Assembly: GCA_013001055.1 (NCBI GenBank)
Contig: JABDNH010000007.1
Span: 1-64,000, forward strand
DNA length: 64,000 nucleotides
Direction of reading: 5' to 3'
DNA from: Sphingomonas sp.
GTDB taxonomy: Bacteria; Pseudomonadota; Alphaproteobacteria; Sphingomonadales; Sphingomonadaceae
Numbering within the stretch: position 1 is the first letter of the stretch; every line of letters starts with the position of its first letter. Below, piece by piece: positions 42,976-52,309 of the stretch. A program made the position numbers and the translations under genes. The notes below the pieces were generated by a model. That model saw only the letters and a list, made by a program, of their open reading frames with translations. It was not told the origin of the DNA and did not search any database.

Positions 42976-43560
42976 CTACTGCGAGTCCCTCACGCGGCGG
43001 CGGCGGCCGAACGTCACTCCTTCGGCCACGGAGGCATTTCCTGCAAAAATTTCCATTCCCAATGCCGCTCGCTTGATCATCGCTTCAAGCGCGGGCGCAT
43101 GGCCTGCCCCCCATTCGATGATGTCGTCGTATAACAGTATCTCCAGATCGGGGACGCGACGCATCTGCACGCCGTAGCAATCGACCAGTCCCATCTTGGC
43201 GGGACGCACGCTCATGTCTTCGAACGGAAGGAACATGTCTGGCTGGCCATAGTGAATGATGCCGTAGACGCTGAGCAGCAGTCCGTCGTCATAGACGCTG
43301 ACCCAGACGGGCGGGAGGTGATTGGCCTTTAGGTCCCCCGCATAGACGCCCCATCGCCGGCCGGGCGCGCCCACACGTACCGCGCCCGAGGCCTTCCGGG
43401 CGATCGGATTGCCGTGCACCCTACGAGGATAAGCGCTCGAAAACTGCCGCCACTTTGCCCCACCGGTATGCATTATTCGGTAAGCGACGCCCAAAAAGAA
43501 GGCCAGCATCAGCCCCGACATCATCATCGTTGCTATCGTGTCGAACAGTTCGCGCACCAT
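42976..43560 (-). CDS. Membrane-anchored protein of unknown function
   Basis: 194 residues from the ATG at 43560, three bases after AAAGGG; an ATG at 43584 is the alternative. One N-terminal membrane helix (TIATMMMSGLMLAFFLGVAY), then a soluble domain with VGAPGRRWGVYAGDLKANHL, PVWVSVYDDGLLLSVYGI, MFLPFEDMSVRPAKMGLVDC and a C-terminal helix DIIEWGAGHAPALEAMIKRA. The strand pattern hints at a PH-like or photosystem-independent beta domain; no family named. Ends close to the lipoprotein terminator in convergent orientation. Confidence 0.55.
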   Translation of the reverse strand: MVRELFDTIATMMMSGLMLAFFLGVAYRIMHTGGAKWRQFSSAYPRRVHGNPIARKASGAVRVGAPGRRWGVYAGDLKANHLPPVWVSVYDDGLLLSVYGIIHYGQPDMFLPFEDMSVRPAKMGLVDCYGVQMRRVPDLEILLYDDIIEWGAGHAPALEAMIKRAALGMEIFAGNASVAEGVTFGRRRRVRDSQ

Positions 43561-43627
43561 CGGCCCTTTCTTGCGTATCCCCAATATGGGCGCAGCGTAA
43601 GGATCGGGTTAACCGCGGGAAGTCGCC

Positions 43628-45172
43628 CTAAGCCTTGATTGTTTCGGCTTTCATTCGCAAAGTCGCATGGAGCCCTTCGGTGTGCCATTCTCGCTCCACC
43701 GTTCCGTGCAATTGTCGCTCGATGCTGAGGCTAAGAAGATCGGTTCCAAAACCGCCATCCTGCGGAGCATTTTCCAGTTGTGGCCCGCCAGTTTCGCGCC
43801 ACCGCATGACGAGCGACTCGCCTTCTTCCTGGATCTGAAGCGAAACGCGCCCTTCGGGCACCGACAGCGCGCCATATTTCACGGCATTTGTCGCCAACTC
43901 ATGGAAAGCTAGCGCTAGCGGCGTGACCGCCGATTCCTTGATGACGATCCCGGCGCCCTCGACTTCCACGCGCGGTGTCCCATCTTCTGCGTACGGCGCA
44001 AAAAGATCGTCCAACATGTCTTTCAGGGTCACCTTCGACGTCGGTCCGTCGGCAATCGGCCGGACGTAATTATGCGCCCGCCCAAGCGCCGCGATGCGAT
44101 CGCTGATCTCGGCAGCGACACCCTTGATCTCGGGATTGTCGCGGCTCGCAAAGCTCACCAGGCCGGACACGACGCTAAAGATATTCTTGATGCGATGGCT
44201 CAGTTCTTGACTCAGCAAGCGCTGGCTTTCGATCAAAAGGCGGGTTTCGTGAATATCGGTGTTGGTGCCGAACCAGCGCACGATGTCGCCATTGTCGTCT
44301 CGCACCGGGAGACCACGGGCCAGCGTCCAGCGATAATCGCCATTCGCGACCCGCAGCCGATATTCGACCTCGTACGGCTCTCCGCTGCTCACCGCTTGGT
44401 CCCACACCTTGCTGGCGCGCTCGCGGTCTTCGGGGTGGATCAGCTCCAACCATTTCGAGCCAGGATACTGGCCTTTTTCGATCCCCGTGAAATCGTACCA
44501 GCGCTGATTGAAATAGTCAGGAATTCCATCGCCGTCGGTTGACCACGCAATTTGCGGCAAGGCATCGGCGAGGTTGTCGAACTGGCGTTGGGATTCGTCG
44601 AGCAACCGTTCTGATTCTAATTCACCTGCAGTCTTTTCGATTTCACGTCGGCGCGCCGTCAGGCGCCGCATTACCGCATCGGCCAACACTTTCAGCCCGT
44701 CGCGCTGCAGTTCGGAAAGTCCGCTGCGGGGCTCACGGTCGATGATACAAAGGCTGCCCAGCGGCGCACCTTCCTCCGATACCAAGGGTGCACCGGCATA
44801 GAAGCGAATATACGGCTCGCCGGTCACCAATGGGTTGTCGCGGTAGTCCGGGTGCGTGCTGGCATCGTTGACAACATAAATGTCGTCTTCGACCATTGCG
44901 TACTGGCAAAAACTCATTGATCGCGGTGTCGATGTCGAAGCCAGGCCCTGCCGCGAAAGGAATTTTTGCTGATCGGAAACGACCAGGGTCACGAGCGCGA
45001 TGGGCGCATCGCATAGCTTGGCAGCAAAAGCCCTCAATGCGTTGAGTTCGGGATCGTCCTTGAGACTGGCGATATCGTAATGTTCGAGCACCGCTAGTCG
45101 AGCGCTATCGTTCTCCTCCCCGCAAAAATCGAGGTGAAGCAATGGTTTCCATCTGGATATAGACGCAGCCAT
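43628..45172 (-). CDS. GAF-PAS sensor histidine kinase, HWE family
   Basis: 514 residues, soluble. Residues ~30-180: GAF domain (LRAFAAKLCDAPIALVTLVV, APLVSEEGAPLGSLCIIDRE). Residues ~195-315: PAS-PAC (FDNLADALPQIAWSTDGDG, GDYRWTLARGLPVRDDNGDI). Kinase part: phospho-acceptor H326 in LSHRIKNIFSVVSGLVSF, N-box HELATNAVKYGALS and the WRE motif that names HWE kinases. No response regulator is adjacent, so it is an orphan; HWE kinases often feed the general stress response in Alphaproteobacteria. Signal unknown. Confidence 0.92.
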   Translation of the reverse strand: MAASISRWKPLLHLDFCGEENDSARLAVLEHYDIASLKDDPELNALRAFAAKLCDAPIALVTLVVSDQQKFLSRQGLASTSTPRSMSFCQYAMVEDDIYVVNDASTHPDYRDNPLVTGEPYIRFYAGAPLVSEEGAPLGSLCIIDREPRSGLSELQRDGLKVLADAVMRRLTARRREIEKTAGELESERLLDESQRQFDNLADALPQIAWSTDGDGIPDYFNQRWYDFTGIEKGQYPGSKWLELIHPEDRERASKVWDQAVSSGEPYEVEYRLRVANGDYRWTLARGLPVRDDNGDIVRWFGTNTDIHETRLLIESQRLLSQELSHRIKNIFSVVSGLVSFASRDNPEIKGVAAEISDRIAALGRAHNYVRPIADGPTSKVTLKDMLDDLFAPYAEDGTPRVEVEGAGIVIKESAVTPLALAFHELATNAVKYGALSVPEGRVSLQIQEEGESLVMRWRETGGPQLENAPQDGGFGTDLLSLSIERQLHGTVEREWHTEGLHATLRMKAETIKA

Positions 45173-45229
45173 AAGAGCGTTCCGCTACGGCTTATTGGTC
45201 GGAAAAGGAAGCCTGACGAGTATTTTGGA

Positions 45230-45847
45230 TTAATATCCCATCAGCGAAAGGACTTCTTCGCGGCTGCGATGGTCCTCACGGAAACATCCCATCATGCGGC
45301 TGGTCGTCATCATGACGCCCGGCGTGTTTACCCCGCGCGCGGTCATGCAGGCGTGGCTAGCTTCGATGACCACCGCCACTCCCTTGGGCTCCAAATGCTC
45401 CCAGATACAATCGGCGACCTGGGCGGTCAGCCGTTCCTGCACCTGCAATCGTCGCGCAAAGCCATGCAGCACGCGCGCTAGCTTGGAAATTCCGACGACC
45501 TTGTCGCCTGGCAGATAGGCGATGGCAGCCTTGCCGATGATCGGTGCCATGTGATGTTCGCAGTGCGATTGGAACGGAATATCCTTTAGCAGCACGATTT
45601 CATCATAGCCGCCGACCTCCTCGAAAGTGCGGGACAGGTGAACGGCAGGATCTTCGTTATAGCCCCTGGTATATTCGGCCCACGCCCGCGCCACGCGTTG
45701 CGGCGTATCCAGCAGGCCTTCGCGCTCCGGGTCATCACCCGCCCAGCGGATCAAGGTGCGAACCGCGTCCTGCACGGCGTCCGGGACATCGATCTTCGCA
45801 GCTGCTCTCACGAGATCGCCGGCAGCCGGTGTCTGCTCATCAGCCAT
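45230..45847 (-). CDS. folE: GTP cyclohydrolase I
   Basis: 205 residues; converts GTP to dihydroneopterin triphosphate for folate or queuosine. Zinc site in [20 protein letters not shown] and [34 protein letters not shown]-type helix and the C-terminal [11 protein letters not shown]. Full length. Lies just downstream of tRNA-Arg on the same strand. Confidence 0.97.
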   Translation of the reverse strand: MADEQTPAAGDLVRAAAKIDVPDAVQDAVRTLIRWAGDDPEREGLLDTPQRVARAWAEYTRGYNEDPAVHLSRTFEEVGGYDEIVLLKDIPFQSHCEHHMAPIIGKAAIAYLPGDKVVGISKLARVLHGFARRLQVQERLTAQVADCIWEHLEPKGVAVVIEASHACMTARGVNTPGVMMTTSRMMGCFREDHRSREEVLSLMGY

Positions 45848-45876
45848 GCAAAGAATCCCTCGAAATCGTTATAAAA

Positions 45877-45953
45877 TGGTGGCCACGGCAGGACTCGAAC
45901 CTGCGACCTGCGGTTTAGGAAACCGTCGCTCTATCCAACTGAGCTACGCAGCC
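45877..45953 (-). tRNA. tRNA-Arg (anticodon CCU)
   Basis: Cloverleaf on the minus strand: acceptor GGCTGCG/CGTGGCC with two G-T pairs, D-arm GCTCAGTTGGATAGAGC, anticodon loop TTCCTAA giving CCT, T-arm GCAGGTTCGAGTCCTGC, discriminator A and encoded CCA (45877-45879). The outermost anticodon-stem pair is an A-C mismatch. Reads the AGG codon. Confidence 0.95.
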
Positions 45954-45988
45954 TTGAGGGGCGCAAATAGGTGGTTTTTGGACCATGT

Positions 45989-46813
45989 TCAATCGCTGCG
46001 CGTGACGATGGTGCGTCGATGCGACAATGCCGGGACCCGCGAACGGACCTCAGCGATACGCGCAAGATCGATGTCGACGAAGCCGACGCCGCTTGCTTTT
46101 CGCATGTCCAGCATCACTTCGCCCCAGGGGTCGACCACGAGGCTATGACCATAGGTGGCGCGTCCATCTGCATGATCGCCTACTTGCGCCGCAGCGACGA
46201 CAAACATTCCCGCTTCGATTGCGCGCGCCTTTAGCAACGTGTGCCAATGCGCTTCGCCTGTCGGCACGGTGAATGCTGCCGGGACCGCGATTACGTCGGC
46301 CCCCGCTTCGGAAAGGTACGCAAACAATGCGGGAAAACGCAGGTCATAGCAGATGGTAAGACCCAGCGTCCCCACCGGCGTACCTTCCACCAGCACGGGC
46401 CCCTCGCCGCCCTTGTACACAGCACTTTCGCGCCAGCTTTCTCCGGTCGGCAGATCGACATCGAACAGGTGCATTTTGTCGTAGCGACCACGAACGCTCC
46501 CTTGGCGATCGATGACAAATGCGCGGTTTGCCCATCGACCGTCGCCTCGATCCAGCGCCAATGACCCGAGGTGCACCCAAATGCCGTGCTGCGCGGCCGC
46601 CTCCCGCACGGCGGCGAGTACGGTGTCGTCGGTCTCGGTTTTGATGCTGGACGCCGCCCGCGCCCGGTCCCCATCGAGCAGACCCGACATTTCAGGGGTG
46701 AAGAGCATTTGCGCGCCGCCTTCGGCTGCTTCCTCGACGGCAGCCACCAGATCCCGCGCGTTTTGGGTCGGGTCGATCCCGCTCGTGGCTTGGAAAAGCG
46801 CGACCTTGGACAT
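45989..46813 (-). CDS. Carbon-nitrogen hydrolase family protein (Nit-like)
   Basis: 274 residues. Nitrilase-superfamily triad in place: glutamate in FTPEMS, lysine in RGRYDKMHLFDVDLP, cysteine in LGLTICYDLRFPALF. The RYDKxHLFDVD pattern is that of the Nit1/Nit2-type omega-amidases and deaminated-glutathione amidases, which would pair with the neighbouring glutaredoxin gene in glutathione metabolism. Overlaps the grxC stop by one base. Confidence 0.9.
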   Translation of the reverse strand: MSKVALFQATSGIDPTQNARDLVAAVEEAAEGGAQMLFTPEMSGLLDGDRARAASSIKTETDDTVLAAVREAAAQHGIWVHLGSLALDRGDGRWANRAFVIDRQGSVRGRYDKMHLFDVDLPTGESWRESAVYKGGEGPVLVEGTPVGTLGLTICYDLRFPALFAYLSEAGADVIAVPAAFTVPTGEAHWHTLLKARAIEAGMFVVAAAQVGDHADGRATYGHSLVVDPWGEVMLDMRKASGVGFVDIDLARIAEVRSRVPALSHRRTIVTRSD

Positions 46814-47073
46814 CAGGCCCGGGCCAACAGCGTGTCGAGCTTGCCTTCGCGCTCGAGCTCCATCAGCTCGTCACATCCACCGACATGTTTGCCGTCAATG
46901 AAGATCTGGGGAACGGTCGTGCGCCCGCCCGCCCGCTCCACCATTTCGTCCTTTTTGGGTCCACCACCGTCGACAGGGTATTCGGTGAACTCGATTTCTT
47001 TGCGCTTGAGCAGTTCCTTCGCCCGCACGCAGAACCCGCAAAACATCTTTGTGTAAATTTCGACCTGAGCCAT
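46813..47073 (-). CDS. grxC: Glutaredoxin 3
   Basis: 86 residues, glutathione-dependent disulfide reductase. Active site FCGFC at ~10-14, TTVPQIFIDGKHVGGCDELM with the cis-proline and GG-C glutathione contact. Start MAQVEIYTK at 47073; three bases separate it from comF. Middle gene of the comF-grxC-nitrilase run. Confidence 0.95.
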   Translation of the reverse strand: MAQVEIYTKMFCGFCVRAKELLKRKEIEFTEYPVDGGGPKKDEMVERAGGRTTVPQIFIDGKHVGGCDELMELEREGKLDTLLARA

Positions 47074-47075
47074 GC

Positions 47076-47804
47076 TTACTCCACATATCTGGGCCGCGAC
47101 ACGCGGGCCCATACAATTGCTTCGATCCGTCCCGGTTTCGCCTTACGCAGGGCCTTCGCACAAGCATCGATCGTCGAACCGGTCGTATAGACATCATCAA
47201 CGAGGATGACCGTGCGATCGTTCAATGGCGCATCGTTGGTTAGGGCAAAAGCGCCGCTAACGGTGCGCGCGCGCTGCTTGCGGTTGAGCCCGCCCAACGC
47301 CGGCGTTCGCTTGCGCCTCAGAAGGTAATCGGGGGACCATTCGATTTGCGAGCGGCGCGAGATCTCTCGTGCCAGCAGCCCCGCCTGGTTGAAGCCGCGC
47401 CGCCACAGCCGCCAGCGATGCAACGGCACGGGCAGCAGGATCGGTCGTTCGACCGGATCATAGTCGCGAAGCTGGCGCCGCATCGACATTGCCATCGTTT
47501 TTGCCAACGCTACCTGCCGCCCATGTTTCAACCGAAGGGCAAGATCGCGCGACACATCATCGTACAGCGTCGCCGCGCGCAGCCGATCAAAACGCGGCGG
47601 CGCAGCGATGCATCCACCGCATTCGGCTTCTTCGGGTCCTTCCAGCGGTATTCCGCAGCGCTCGCAAACCCCCGCGACAAGCCAGTCCACTTGTCCCCAG
47701 CAGTCGCTACAAAAGCGCCCCACCTCCTCGACGATCAGACCGCACCCCGCGCAGCGCGGCGGTAGCGCGAAATCGAGCAGAAGACGGGTTGGCGCGAATT
47801 GCAT
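47076..47804 (-). CDS. comF: ComF family phosphoribosyltransferase-fold protein
   Basis: 242 residues from MQFAPTRLLLDFALPP. Four N-terminal CxxC pairs (CAGC, CSDC, CERC, CGGC) form a zinc finger; the PRTase domain has LPVPLHRWRLWRRGFNQA and the PRPP loop VILVDDVYTTGSTIDACAKA. ComF proteins aid DNA uptake or recombination in competent bacteria. The frame stays open another 160 codons upstream on the strand opposite the methyltransferase; those residues are not ComF-like. Confidence 0.93.
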   Translation of the reverse strand: MQFAPTRLLLDFALPPRCAGCGLIVEEVGRFCSDCWGQVDWLVAGVCERCGIPLEGPEEAECGGCIAAPPRFDRLRAATLYDDVSRDLALRLKHGRQVALAKTMAMSMRRQLRDYDPVERPILLPVPLHRWRLWRRGFNQAGLLAREISRRSQIEWSPDYLLRRKRTPALGGLNRKQRARTVSGAFALTNDAPLNDRTVILVDDVYTTGSTIDACAKALRKAKPGRIEAIVWARVSRPRYVE

Positions 47805-47850
47805 TGCCCCCTTGTCGCCCGATGCCGCCTGTTTCACAAGACGCCCCGAG

Positions 47851-48645
47851 ATGCCGGATCTGTTCAATTCTTCTCTACGCGCCCTGCGCCGCGACCGCGC
47901 ATTTCGAATGGGCCCCGAAACTTTTCTCCACGACCGCGCTTTTTCGGACGTCATGGACCGGCTCGGTCTTATCGACCGGCAATTCGACCGGACCTTGCTC
48001 GTCGGTGCGCTCAACTCGTCATGGGCAGCACGCCTTGCCGAGCGTGTCGGGACGCTCGAGACGATCGACCCCTCGCCTGTGCTGGCGCGAGCCAGTGACG
48101 GCAAGGCGGGGAGCGAGGACATGCTCGAAGCCGAGCCGGGCTCTTTGGACCTCATCGTTTCGATTGGCACGCTGGATACGATCGAAGCCCTGCCGGAAGC
48201 ATTCGCGCGGTTGCGTTTCGCCCTGCGTGAAGGCGGCTTGCTCATCGGCGCCATGTCGGGCGGCGATAGCCTGCCTCTCCTGCGCGCCTGCATGGCGCAG
48301 GCCGACGCGATCGCCGGCTACGGCGCTCCCCATGTCCATCCGCGCATCGATCCTGCATCGCTGACCCAGTTGTTGTCGAACGCCGGCCTCGCCATGCCGG
48401 TCGTCGATGTCGATGAAGTCACCGTGCGCTATTCATCCTTTGAGCGATTGATTGAAGATCTGCGCGCCATGGGAGCCACCAACATCCTCTCGGCACGTCC
48501 GCGCAAACCGCTGTCGCGCACCGCCTTGGCAGCTGCGAAGGCGCATTTCGCGGCAAATGCCGCGCATGACGGAAAGAGCGAAGAACGGTTCGACATCCTT
48601 CACTTCATGGGCTGGGCACCGCCTTTACCGCAAAACAAGAATTAA
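47851..48645 (+). CDS. SAM-dependent methyltransferase-fold protein (NDUFAF5/BioC-like)
   Basis: 264 residues. N-terminal LFNSSLRALRRDRAFRMGPE and FLHDRAFSDVMDRLGLIDR match NDUFAF5 relatives; the Rossmann core is degenerate (TLLVGALNSSWAARLAERV in place of a clear GxGxG), then LDLIVSIGTLDTIEALPEAF and LREGGLLIGAMSGGDSLP, C-terminal RFDILHFMGWAPP. NDUFAF5 hydroxylates an arginine in complex I assembly. Divergent from comF with 46 bases between. Confidence 0.8.
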   Translation: MPDLFNSSLRALRRDRAFRMGPETFLHDRAFSDVMDRLGLIDRQFDRTLLVGALNSSWAARLAERVGTLETIDPSPVLARASDGKAGSEDMLEAEPGSLDLIVSIGTLDTIEALPEAFARLRFALREGGLLIGAMSGGDSLPLLRACMAQADAIAGYGAPHVHPRIDPASLTQLLSNAGLAMPVVDVDEVTVRYSSFERLIEDLRAMGATNILSARPRKPLSRTALAAAKAHFAANAAHDGKSEERFDILHFMGWAPPLPQNKN

Positions 48646-48672
48646 CCTTCCGCCTTGAGGGCGTTGTTAACC
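48642..48672 (+). promoter_or_regulatory. Paired TTAACC boxes upstream of the Flp pilin gene
   Basis: TTAACC at 48642-48647 and 48667-48672, 25 bases apart, ending 48 bases before the pilin start. TTAACC is the half-site of the cell-cycle regulator CtrA, which activates pilin in Caulobacter. The spacing is longer than the classical full site. Inference. Confidence 0.35.
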
Positions 48673-48720
48673 TTTGATGCTCTAAAAGCCGTTTCGTGGA
48701 CCAGACCAGAGGAGGATAGT

Positions 48721-48903
48721 GTGGATACTATCCGGAAATTTTTCCGCGCCCTACGCCGCGACGAACGCGGTGCCACGGCGATTGAATACGGGCTTATCGC
48801 CGCGCTCATCGTGCTTGCCATGATGGGCGGATTGCGCGCGCTTGGCGGCGGATCGGACGGCATGTGGACGAAGGTGGCCGACGAGGCCTCCAACATCCTC
48901 TAA
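48721..48903 (+). CDS. Flp/Fap type IVb pilin
   Basis: 60 residues, GTG start behind GAGGAGGAT. Short basic leader to G22, then the mature N-terminus ATAIEYGLIAALIVLAMMGG with the required Glu+5 and Tyr; this is cut by the CpaA/TadV peptidase. No tad/cpa assembly genes are next to it, so the machinery must be elsewhere. Confidence 0.93.
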   Translation: MDTIRKFFRALRRDERGATAIEYGLIAALIVLAMMGGLRALGGGSDGMWTKVADEASNIL

Positions 48904-48924
48904 GTTCCGTGCTGCGGCCGGCTC

Positions 48925-50382
48925 CTACCGCCGACCGTAGACGATCAATTTGACCTTCTGACCGGCACGAAGCTGCTGGTTTGTCGCGAGCCCGTTGAGG
49001 CTTGCGAACCGCTCAACCTGATAATTGTCATAGGCCATCCGGCGCGCCAGCGACTGGATCGTGTCGCCACTACGCACCGTATAGATATCGATTACGCGCG
49101 GCCGCACCGCAGCGGCTTGCTGCGCCGAGAGGCGCTGCAGCGAACCAATCATGGAGCTGAAGGGCTGCAGCCCTTGCCCCGCGCGCGTAATCGTGGCGAA
49201 ATGGTAAGCCCGGTCATTGCTGAATTCATACGCGAACACCGACAAATCGACGGCCCCGTTCTGGGTGTTCACCCGCGCCGTGCTGTAGGCGGCAGGAATG
49301 CCGTTTACCGTGGTGCGACGCGGCTGCGGCACCTGGATGTTCGCCTGCTGGCCGGCGACACCGCGCATGACCTGCACGACATATTGGTCAAGATTTCCGT
49401 TATATTGGGCAAGGCTGAAAATGGCCTGCCCGCTACTTCCCGAAATACCGACCTGGCGCGTGCTGTTCTGCATCTGGAAACCCGTGGGCACCTGGAAACG
49501 CAGGCGCAGATCCGGGTGGGTGAAAGTACGACCATCGATGATGCCCTGCGCAGGATCATCGTCGAAGTACATTCCGTCGATCTGGGCCAGGAACGCATCG
49601 CGGTTCCGGTTCTGCGGCGCATTGGGCACCTGGTCGGCAAGCTGCGCTGCACGCGCAACGCGATTTTCGCTCAGCGGGTGGGTTCGGGCCCATTCGGGCG
49701 TCGTGCGGTTCTCGCGTCCCTGCAGGCGCGACTGTAGCTTGGTCGAGCGGTCGAGCACGGCCAGCATGTCTGCGCCCGCATCCGGATCGTAACCGGCCTG
49801 CGTCATGTATCCAACGCCCAGCGTATCGCTTTCATACTCCTGGTCGCGGCTGTAGCTGAGCGTGCGCAGCTGGGTGCCATATTGCGACCCGCGCGCGATC
49901 AGGCCGCCGACGTCGCCGCCAACCACGCCGCCGACAATCGCACCTAGCACGCCCAGGATCGAGTTGCGCTGGGCAGTCGCCTGACGAAGCTGCGCGTGAT
50001 CGGCCGCGATATGGCCGACTTCATGCCCTAGCACGAAGGCCAACTCGGCCTCGTCGTTCATCAGGCCCATAAGCTGGCGGGTAATGTAGATACGCCCGCC
50101 CGGAATGGCGAAGGCGTTCTCGACGGCACTGTTGAGCGTCGTGAATTTATAGGCTGCCGCTGCATTGGGCGTGCCGGAATAGACCGCGACACGGTCGCCT
50201 ACCTGCTCGACATAAGCGGCTTGGCTACCGCCTACCGCACCGCCAAATTCGGCGACAATATCCTCATGCTGCTCATTGGCGCGCTGAAATTCGGACTGGC
50301 TGATCGTGGGATCGGCAACAGGGGTGGCACAAGAAGCCACCGCAAGGGCGGCAACGGACATCATCAGGGCGGCGCGACGCAT
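48925..50382 (-). CDS. Periplasmic M48 metalloprotease with LysM domain
   Basis: 485 residues, lipoprotein signal (lipobox VASC). Protease domain ~30-260 with the zinc motif HEVGHIAADHA and a downstream glutamate in YSRDQEYESDTLGVGYM; then a beta domain (~270-420) and a C-terminal LysM (TVRSGDTIQSLARRMAYDNY, VERFASLNG) that binds peptidoglycan. Resembles BepA/LoiP-type envelope quality-control proteases with an added LysM. Convergent with the pilin gene. Confidence 0.92.
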   Translation of the reverse strand: MRRAALMMSVAALAVASCATPVADPTISQSEFQRANEQHEDIVAEFGGAVGGSQAAYVEQVGDRVAVYSGTPNAAAAYKFTTLNSAVENAFAIPGGRIYITRQLMGLMNDEAELAFVLGHEVGHIAADHAQLRQATAQRNSILGVLGAIVGGVVGGDVGGLIARGSQYGTQLRTLSYSRDQEYESDTLGVGYMTQAGYDPDAGADMLAVLDRSTKLQSRLQGRENRTTPEWARTHPLSENRVARAAQLADQVPNAPQNRNRDAFLAQIDGMYFDDDPAQGIIDGRTFTHPDLRLRFQVPTGFQMQNSTRQVGISGSSGQAIFSLAQYNGNLDQYVVQVMRGVAGQQANIQVPQPRRTTVNGIPAAYSTARVNTQNGAVDLSVFAYEFSNDRAYHFATITRAGQGLQPFSSMIGSLQRLSAQQAAAVRPRVIDIYTVRSGDTIQSLARRMAYDNYQVERFASLNGLATNQQLRAGQKVKLIVYGRR

Positions 50383-50445
50383 AAACTTTCTCCTCGTGGC
50401 TTCTTTTGCACCAACAACGGAGGAAAATTGCGTTGAGTTCCGCGC

Positions 50446-51387
50446 TTACGCCATCTCGAGGAATTTGCTGCGACGTTGCGAGAGAATTTCGCGCTTATCC
50501 AAGGCCGATAGCGCGTCCACTTCTTCCAGAACGGCCGATTTGAGGCGGCTGATCGCCTTTGCAGGATCACGATGCGCTCCGCCGAGGGGCTCTTTCACGA
50601 TCCGATCGATAACGCCCAGATCCTTCAAATGCTTGGCGGTAATGCGCATCGCTTCGGCGGCATCGGGTGCCTTGTCGGACGTACGCCACAGGATCGATGC
50701 GCATCCTTCGGGCGAAATCACCGAATAGATCGCATGTTCGAACATCAGGACCTTGTTGGCGGCCGCAATCGCCACCGCACCGCCCGATCCGCCTTCGCCC
50801 ACGATGACCGAGACCATGGGGACCTTGAGTGCGAGGCATTGCTCGGTCGCGCGGGCAATGGCTTCGGCCTGCCCGCGCTCTTCCGCCTGGACGCCGGGAA
50901 AGGCACCCGGCGTGTCGACCAGCGTGACTACCGGCAGGCCGAACCGGTCGGCAAGCTTCATCAGCCGGATGGCCTTGCGATAGCCTTCGGGCTTGGCCAT
51001 GCCAAAATTATGCTTGAGACGGCTGGCGGTATCATCGCCCTTCTCATGCCCCATCAGAACGACTTTTCGCCCATCGATCGTGGCGAGCCCGCCGACGATT
51101 GCCTGGTCATCGGCAAACGCACGGTCTCCTGCGAGCGGAATAAACTCTTCGGCCAGCCCTTCGACGTAATCCTTGAAGTGCGGCCGCTCGGGGTGACGCG
51201 CCACATGCGCCTTCTGCCATGGCGTCAGCTTGCTATAGGTATCGCGCAGCAATTTCTTCGTTTTCACGTCGAGACGGCGAATTTCCTGCTCTACGTCCAC
51301 CGCACCATTATCCGCAGTGGCCCGCAGATCGGCGATGCGGTTTTCCAATTCGGCAATGGGCCGTTCGAAATCGAGATAGGTCAACAT
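50446..51387 (-). CDS. accA: Acetyl-CoA carboxylase carboxyltransferase subunit alpha
   Basis: 313 residues; with AccD moves the carboxyl from biotin to acetyl-CoA. [20 protein letters not shown] start, [80 protein letters not shown]. Follows xerD by 40 bases on the same strand. Confidence 0.98.
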   Translation of the reverse strand: MLTYLDFERPIAELENRIADLRATADNGAVDVEQEIRRLDVKTKKLLRDTYSKLTPWQKAHVARHPERPHFKDYVEGLAEEFIPLAGDRAFADDQAIVGGLATIDGRKVVLMGHEKGDDTASRLKHNFGMAKPEGYRKAIRLMKLADRFGLPVVTLVDTPGAFPGVQAEERGQAEAIARATEQCLALKVPMVSVIVGEGGSGGAVAIAAANKVLMFEHAIYSVISPEGCASILWRTSDKAPDAAEAMRITAKHLKDLGVIDRIVKEPLGGAHRDPAKAISRLKSAVLEEVDALSALDKREILSQRRSKFLEMA

Positions 51388-51427
51388 ATCGGCATTGGCG
51401 GGTAGATAAGGCTGGCGACGCCGTCAA

Positions 51428-52309
51428 TCACCGGTTTGCCAACGGGTGGCGCTGATTGACCAGCTCGACAAGGCGCGCACTGTCCACATGGGTATAGATC
51501 TGGGTAGTCGCGATGTCCGCATGTCCCAGCAATGCCTGGAGCGCGCGAAGGTCGGCGCCGCCCGCCAGCAAATGGGTCGCAAAGGCGTGACGGAGTACGT
51601 GCGGGCTCACTCGTTCGGGTGCGATTCCAGCCTCTGCCGCCATGGCGCGGACAAGCTGGAACAAACGGACGCGCGACAAGTGTCCCTTGCCGCCCGGGAA
51701 CAACCATCTGCCTTCGGCGCAATGTTCGAGCCACGCATCCACAGCGTCGCGGGCGCGATCCGAAATAGGCACCAGTCGCTCCTTCTCGCCCTTCCCTCGA
51801 AGGATGAGAAATGGCTGTTCGCGGCGCAGCAACGCAGCCCGTGGCAAAGAAACCAGTTCGGTCGCGCGTAGCCCCGATCCGTAGAGCAGTTCGAGCAGGG
51901 CGAGATTGCGCAGCGCCAATCGCTGGCCGCTGGCGGCGCGATCTTCGATCGCCTTGAACATGCGTTCGACCTCGTCGGGGTCGAGTATACGCGGCAGCGG
52001 CCGCGACAATTTGGGCCGGGGCAGCGCGGCAGAGGGATCGTCGTCGCGCAGCCCTTCGTCGAACAGGAAGCCGTAGAAACGCCGCAACGAAGCCGCCCGC
52101 CGCGCAACAGTCGAAGCGGCCAAGTGCGACCAGCTGGCCCCTAGGCCCGATAGGGCATCGCTGTTCGCTTCGCCAATCGGCCCTGAAACGGCTTCAGCAG
52201 CACGCTCAAGGTCGGCGCGGTACGCGGCAATCGTATTGGCGGACGCTCCTGCCTCCGCCGCCATCATGTCGAGGAAGCGGTCGACCAGCGCGCGGTCGGC
52301 CTCCCTCAC
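51428..52309 (-). CDS. xerD: Tyrosine recombinase XerD
   Basis: 293 residues; with XerC resolves chromosome dimers at dif. N-terminal SAM-like core-binding domain (~5-95), catalytic domain with Arg in YGSGLRATELVSLP, Lys in LRGKGEKERLVP, HVLRHAFATHLLAGG, HADIATTQIYTHVDSARL (Tyr nucleophile). Start overlaps the stop of the upstream helical protein by four bases. Confidence 0.95.
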   Translation of the reverse strand: MREADRALVDRFLDMMAAEAGASANTIAAYRADLERAAEAVSGPIGEANSDALSGLGASWSHLAASTVARRAASLRRFYGFLFDEGLRDDDPSAALPRPKLSRPLPRILDPDEVERMFKAIEDRAASGQRLALRNLALLELLYGSGLRATELVSLPRAALLRREQPFLILRGKGEKERLVPISDRARDAVDAWLEHCAEGRWLFPGGKGHLSRVRLFQLVRAMAAEAGIAPERVSPHVLRHAFATHLLAGGADLRALQALLGHADIATTQIYTHVDSARLVELVNQRHPLANR

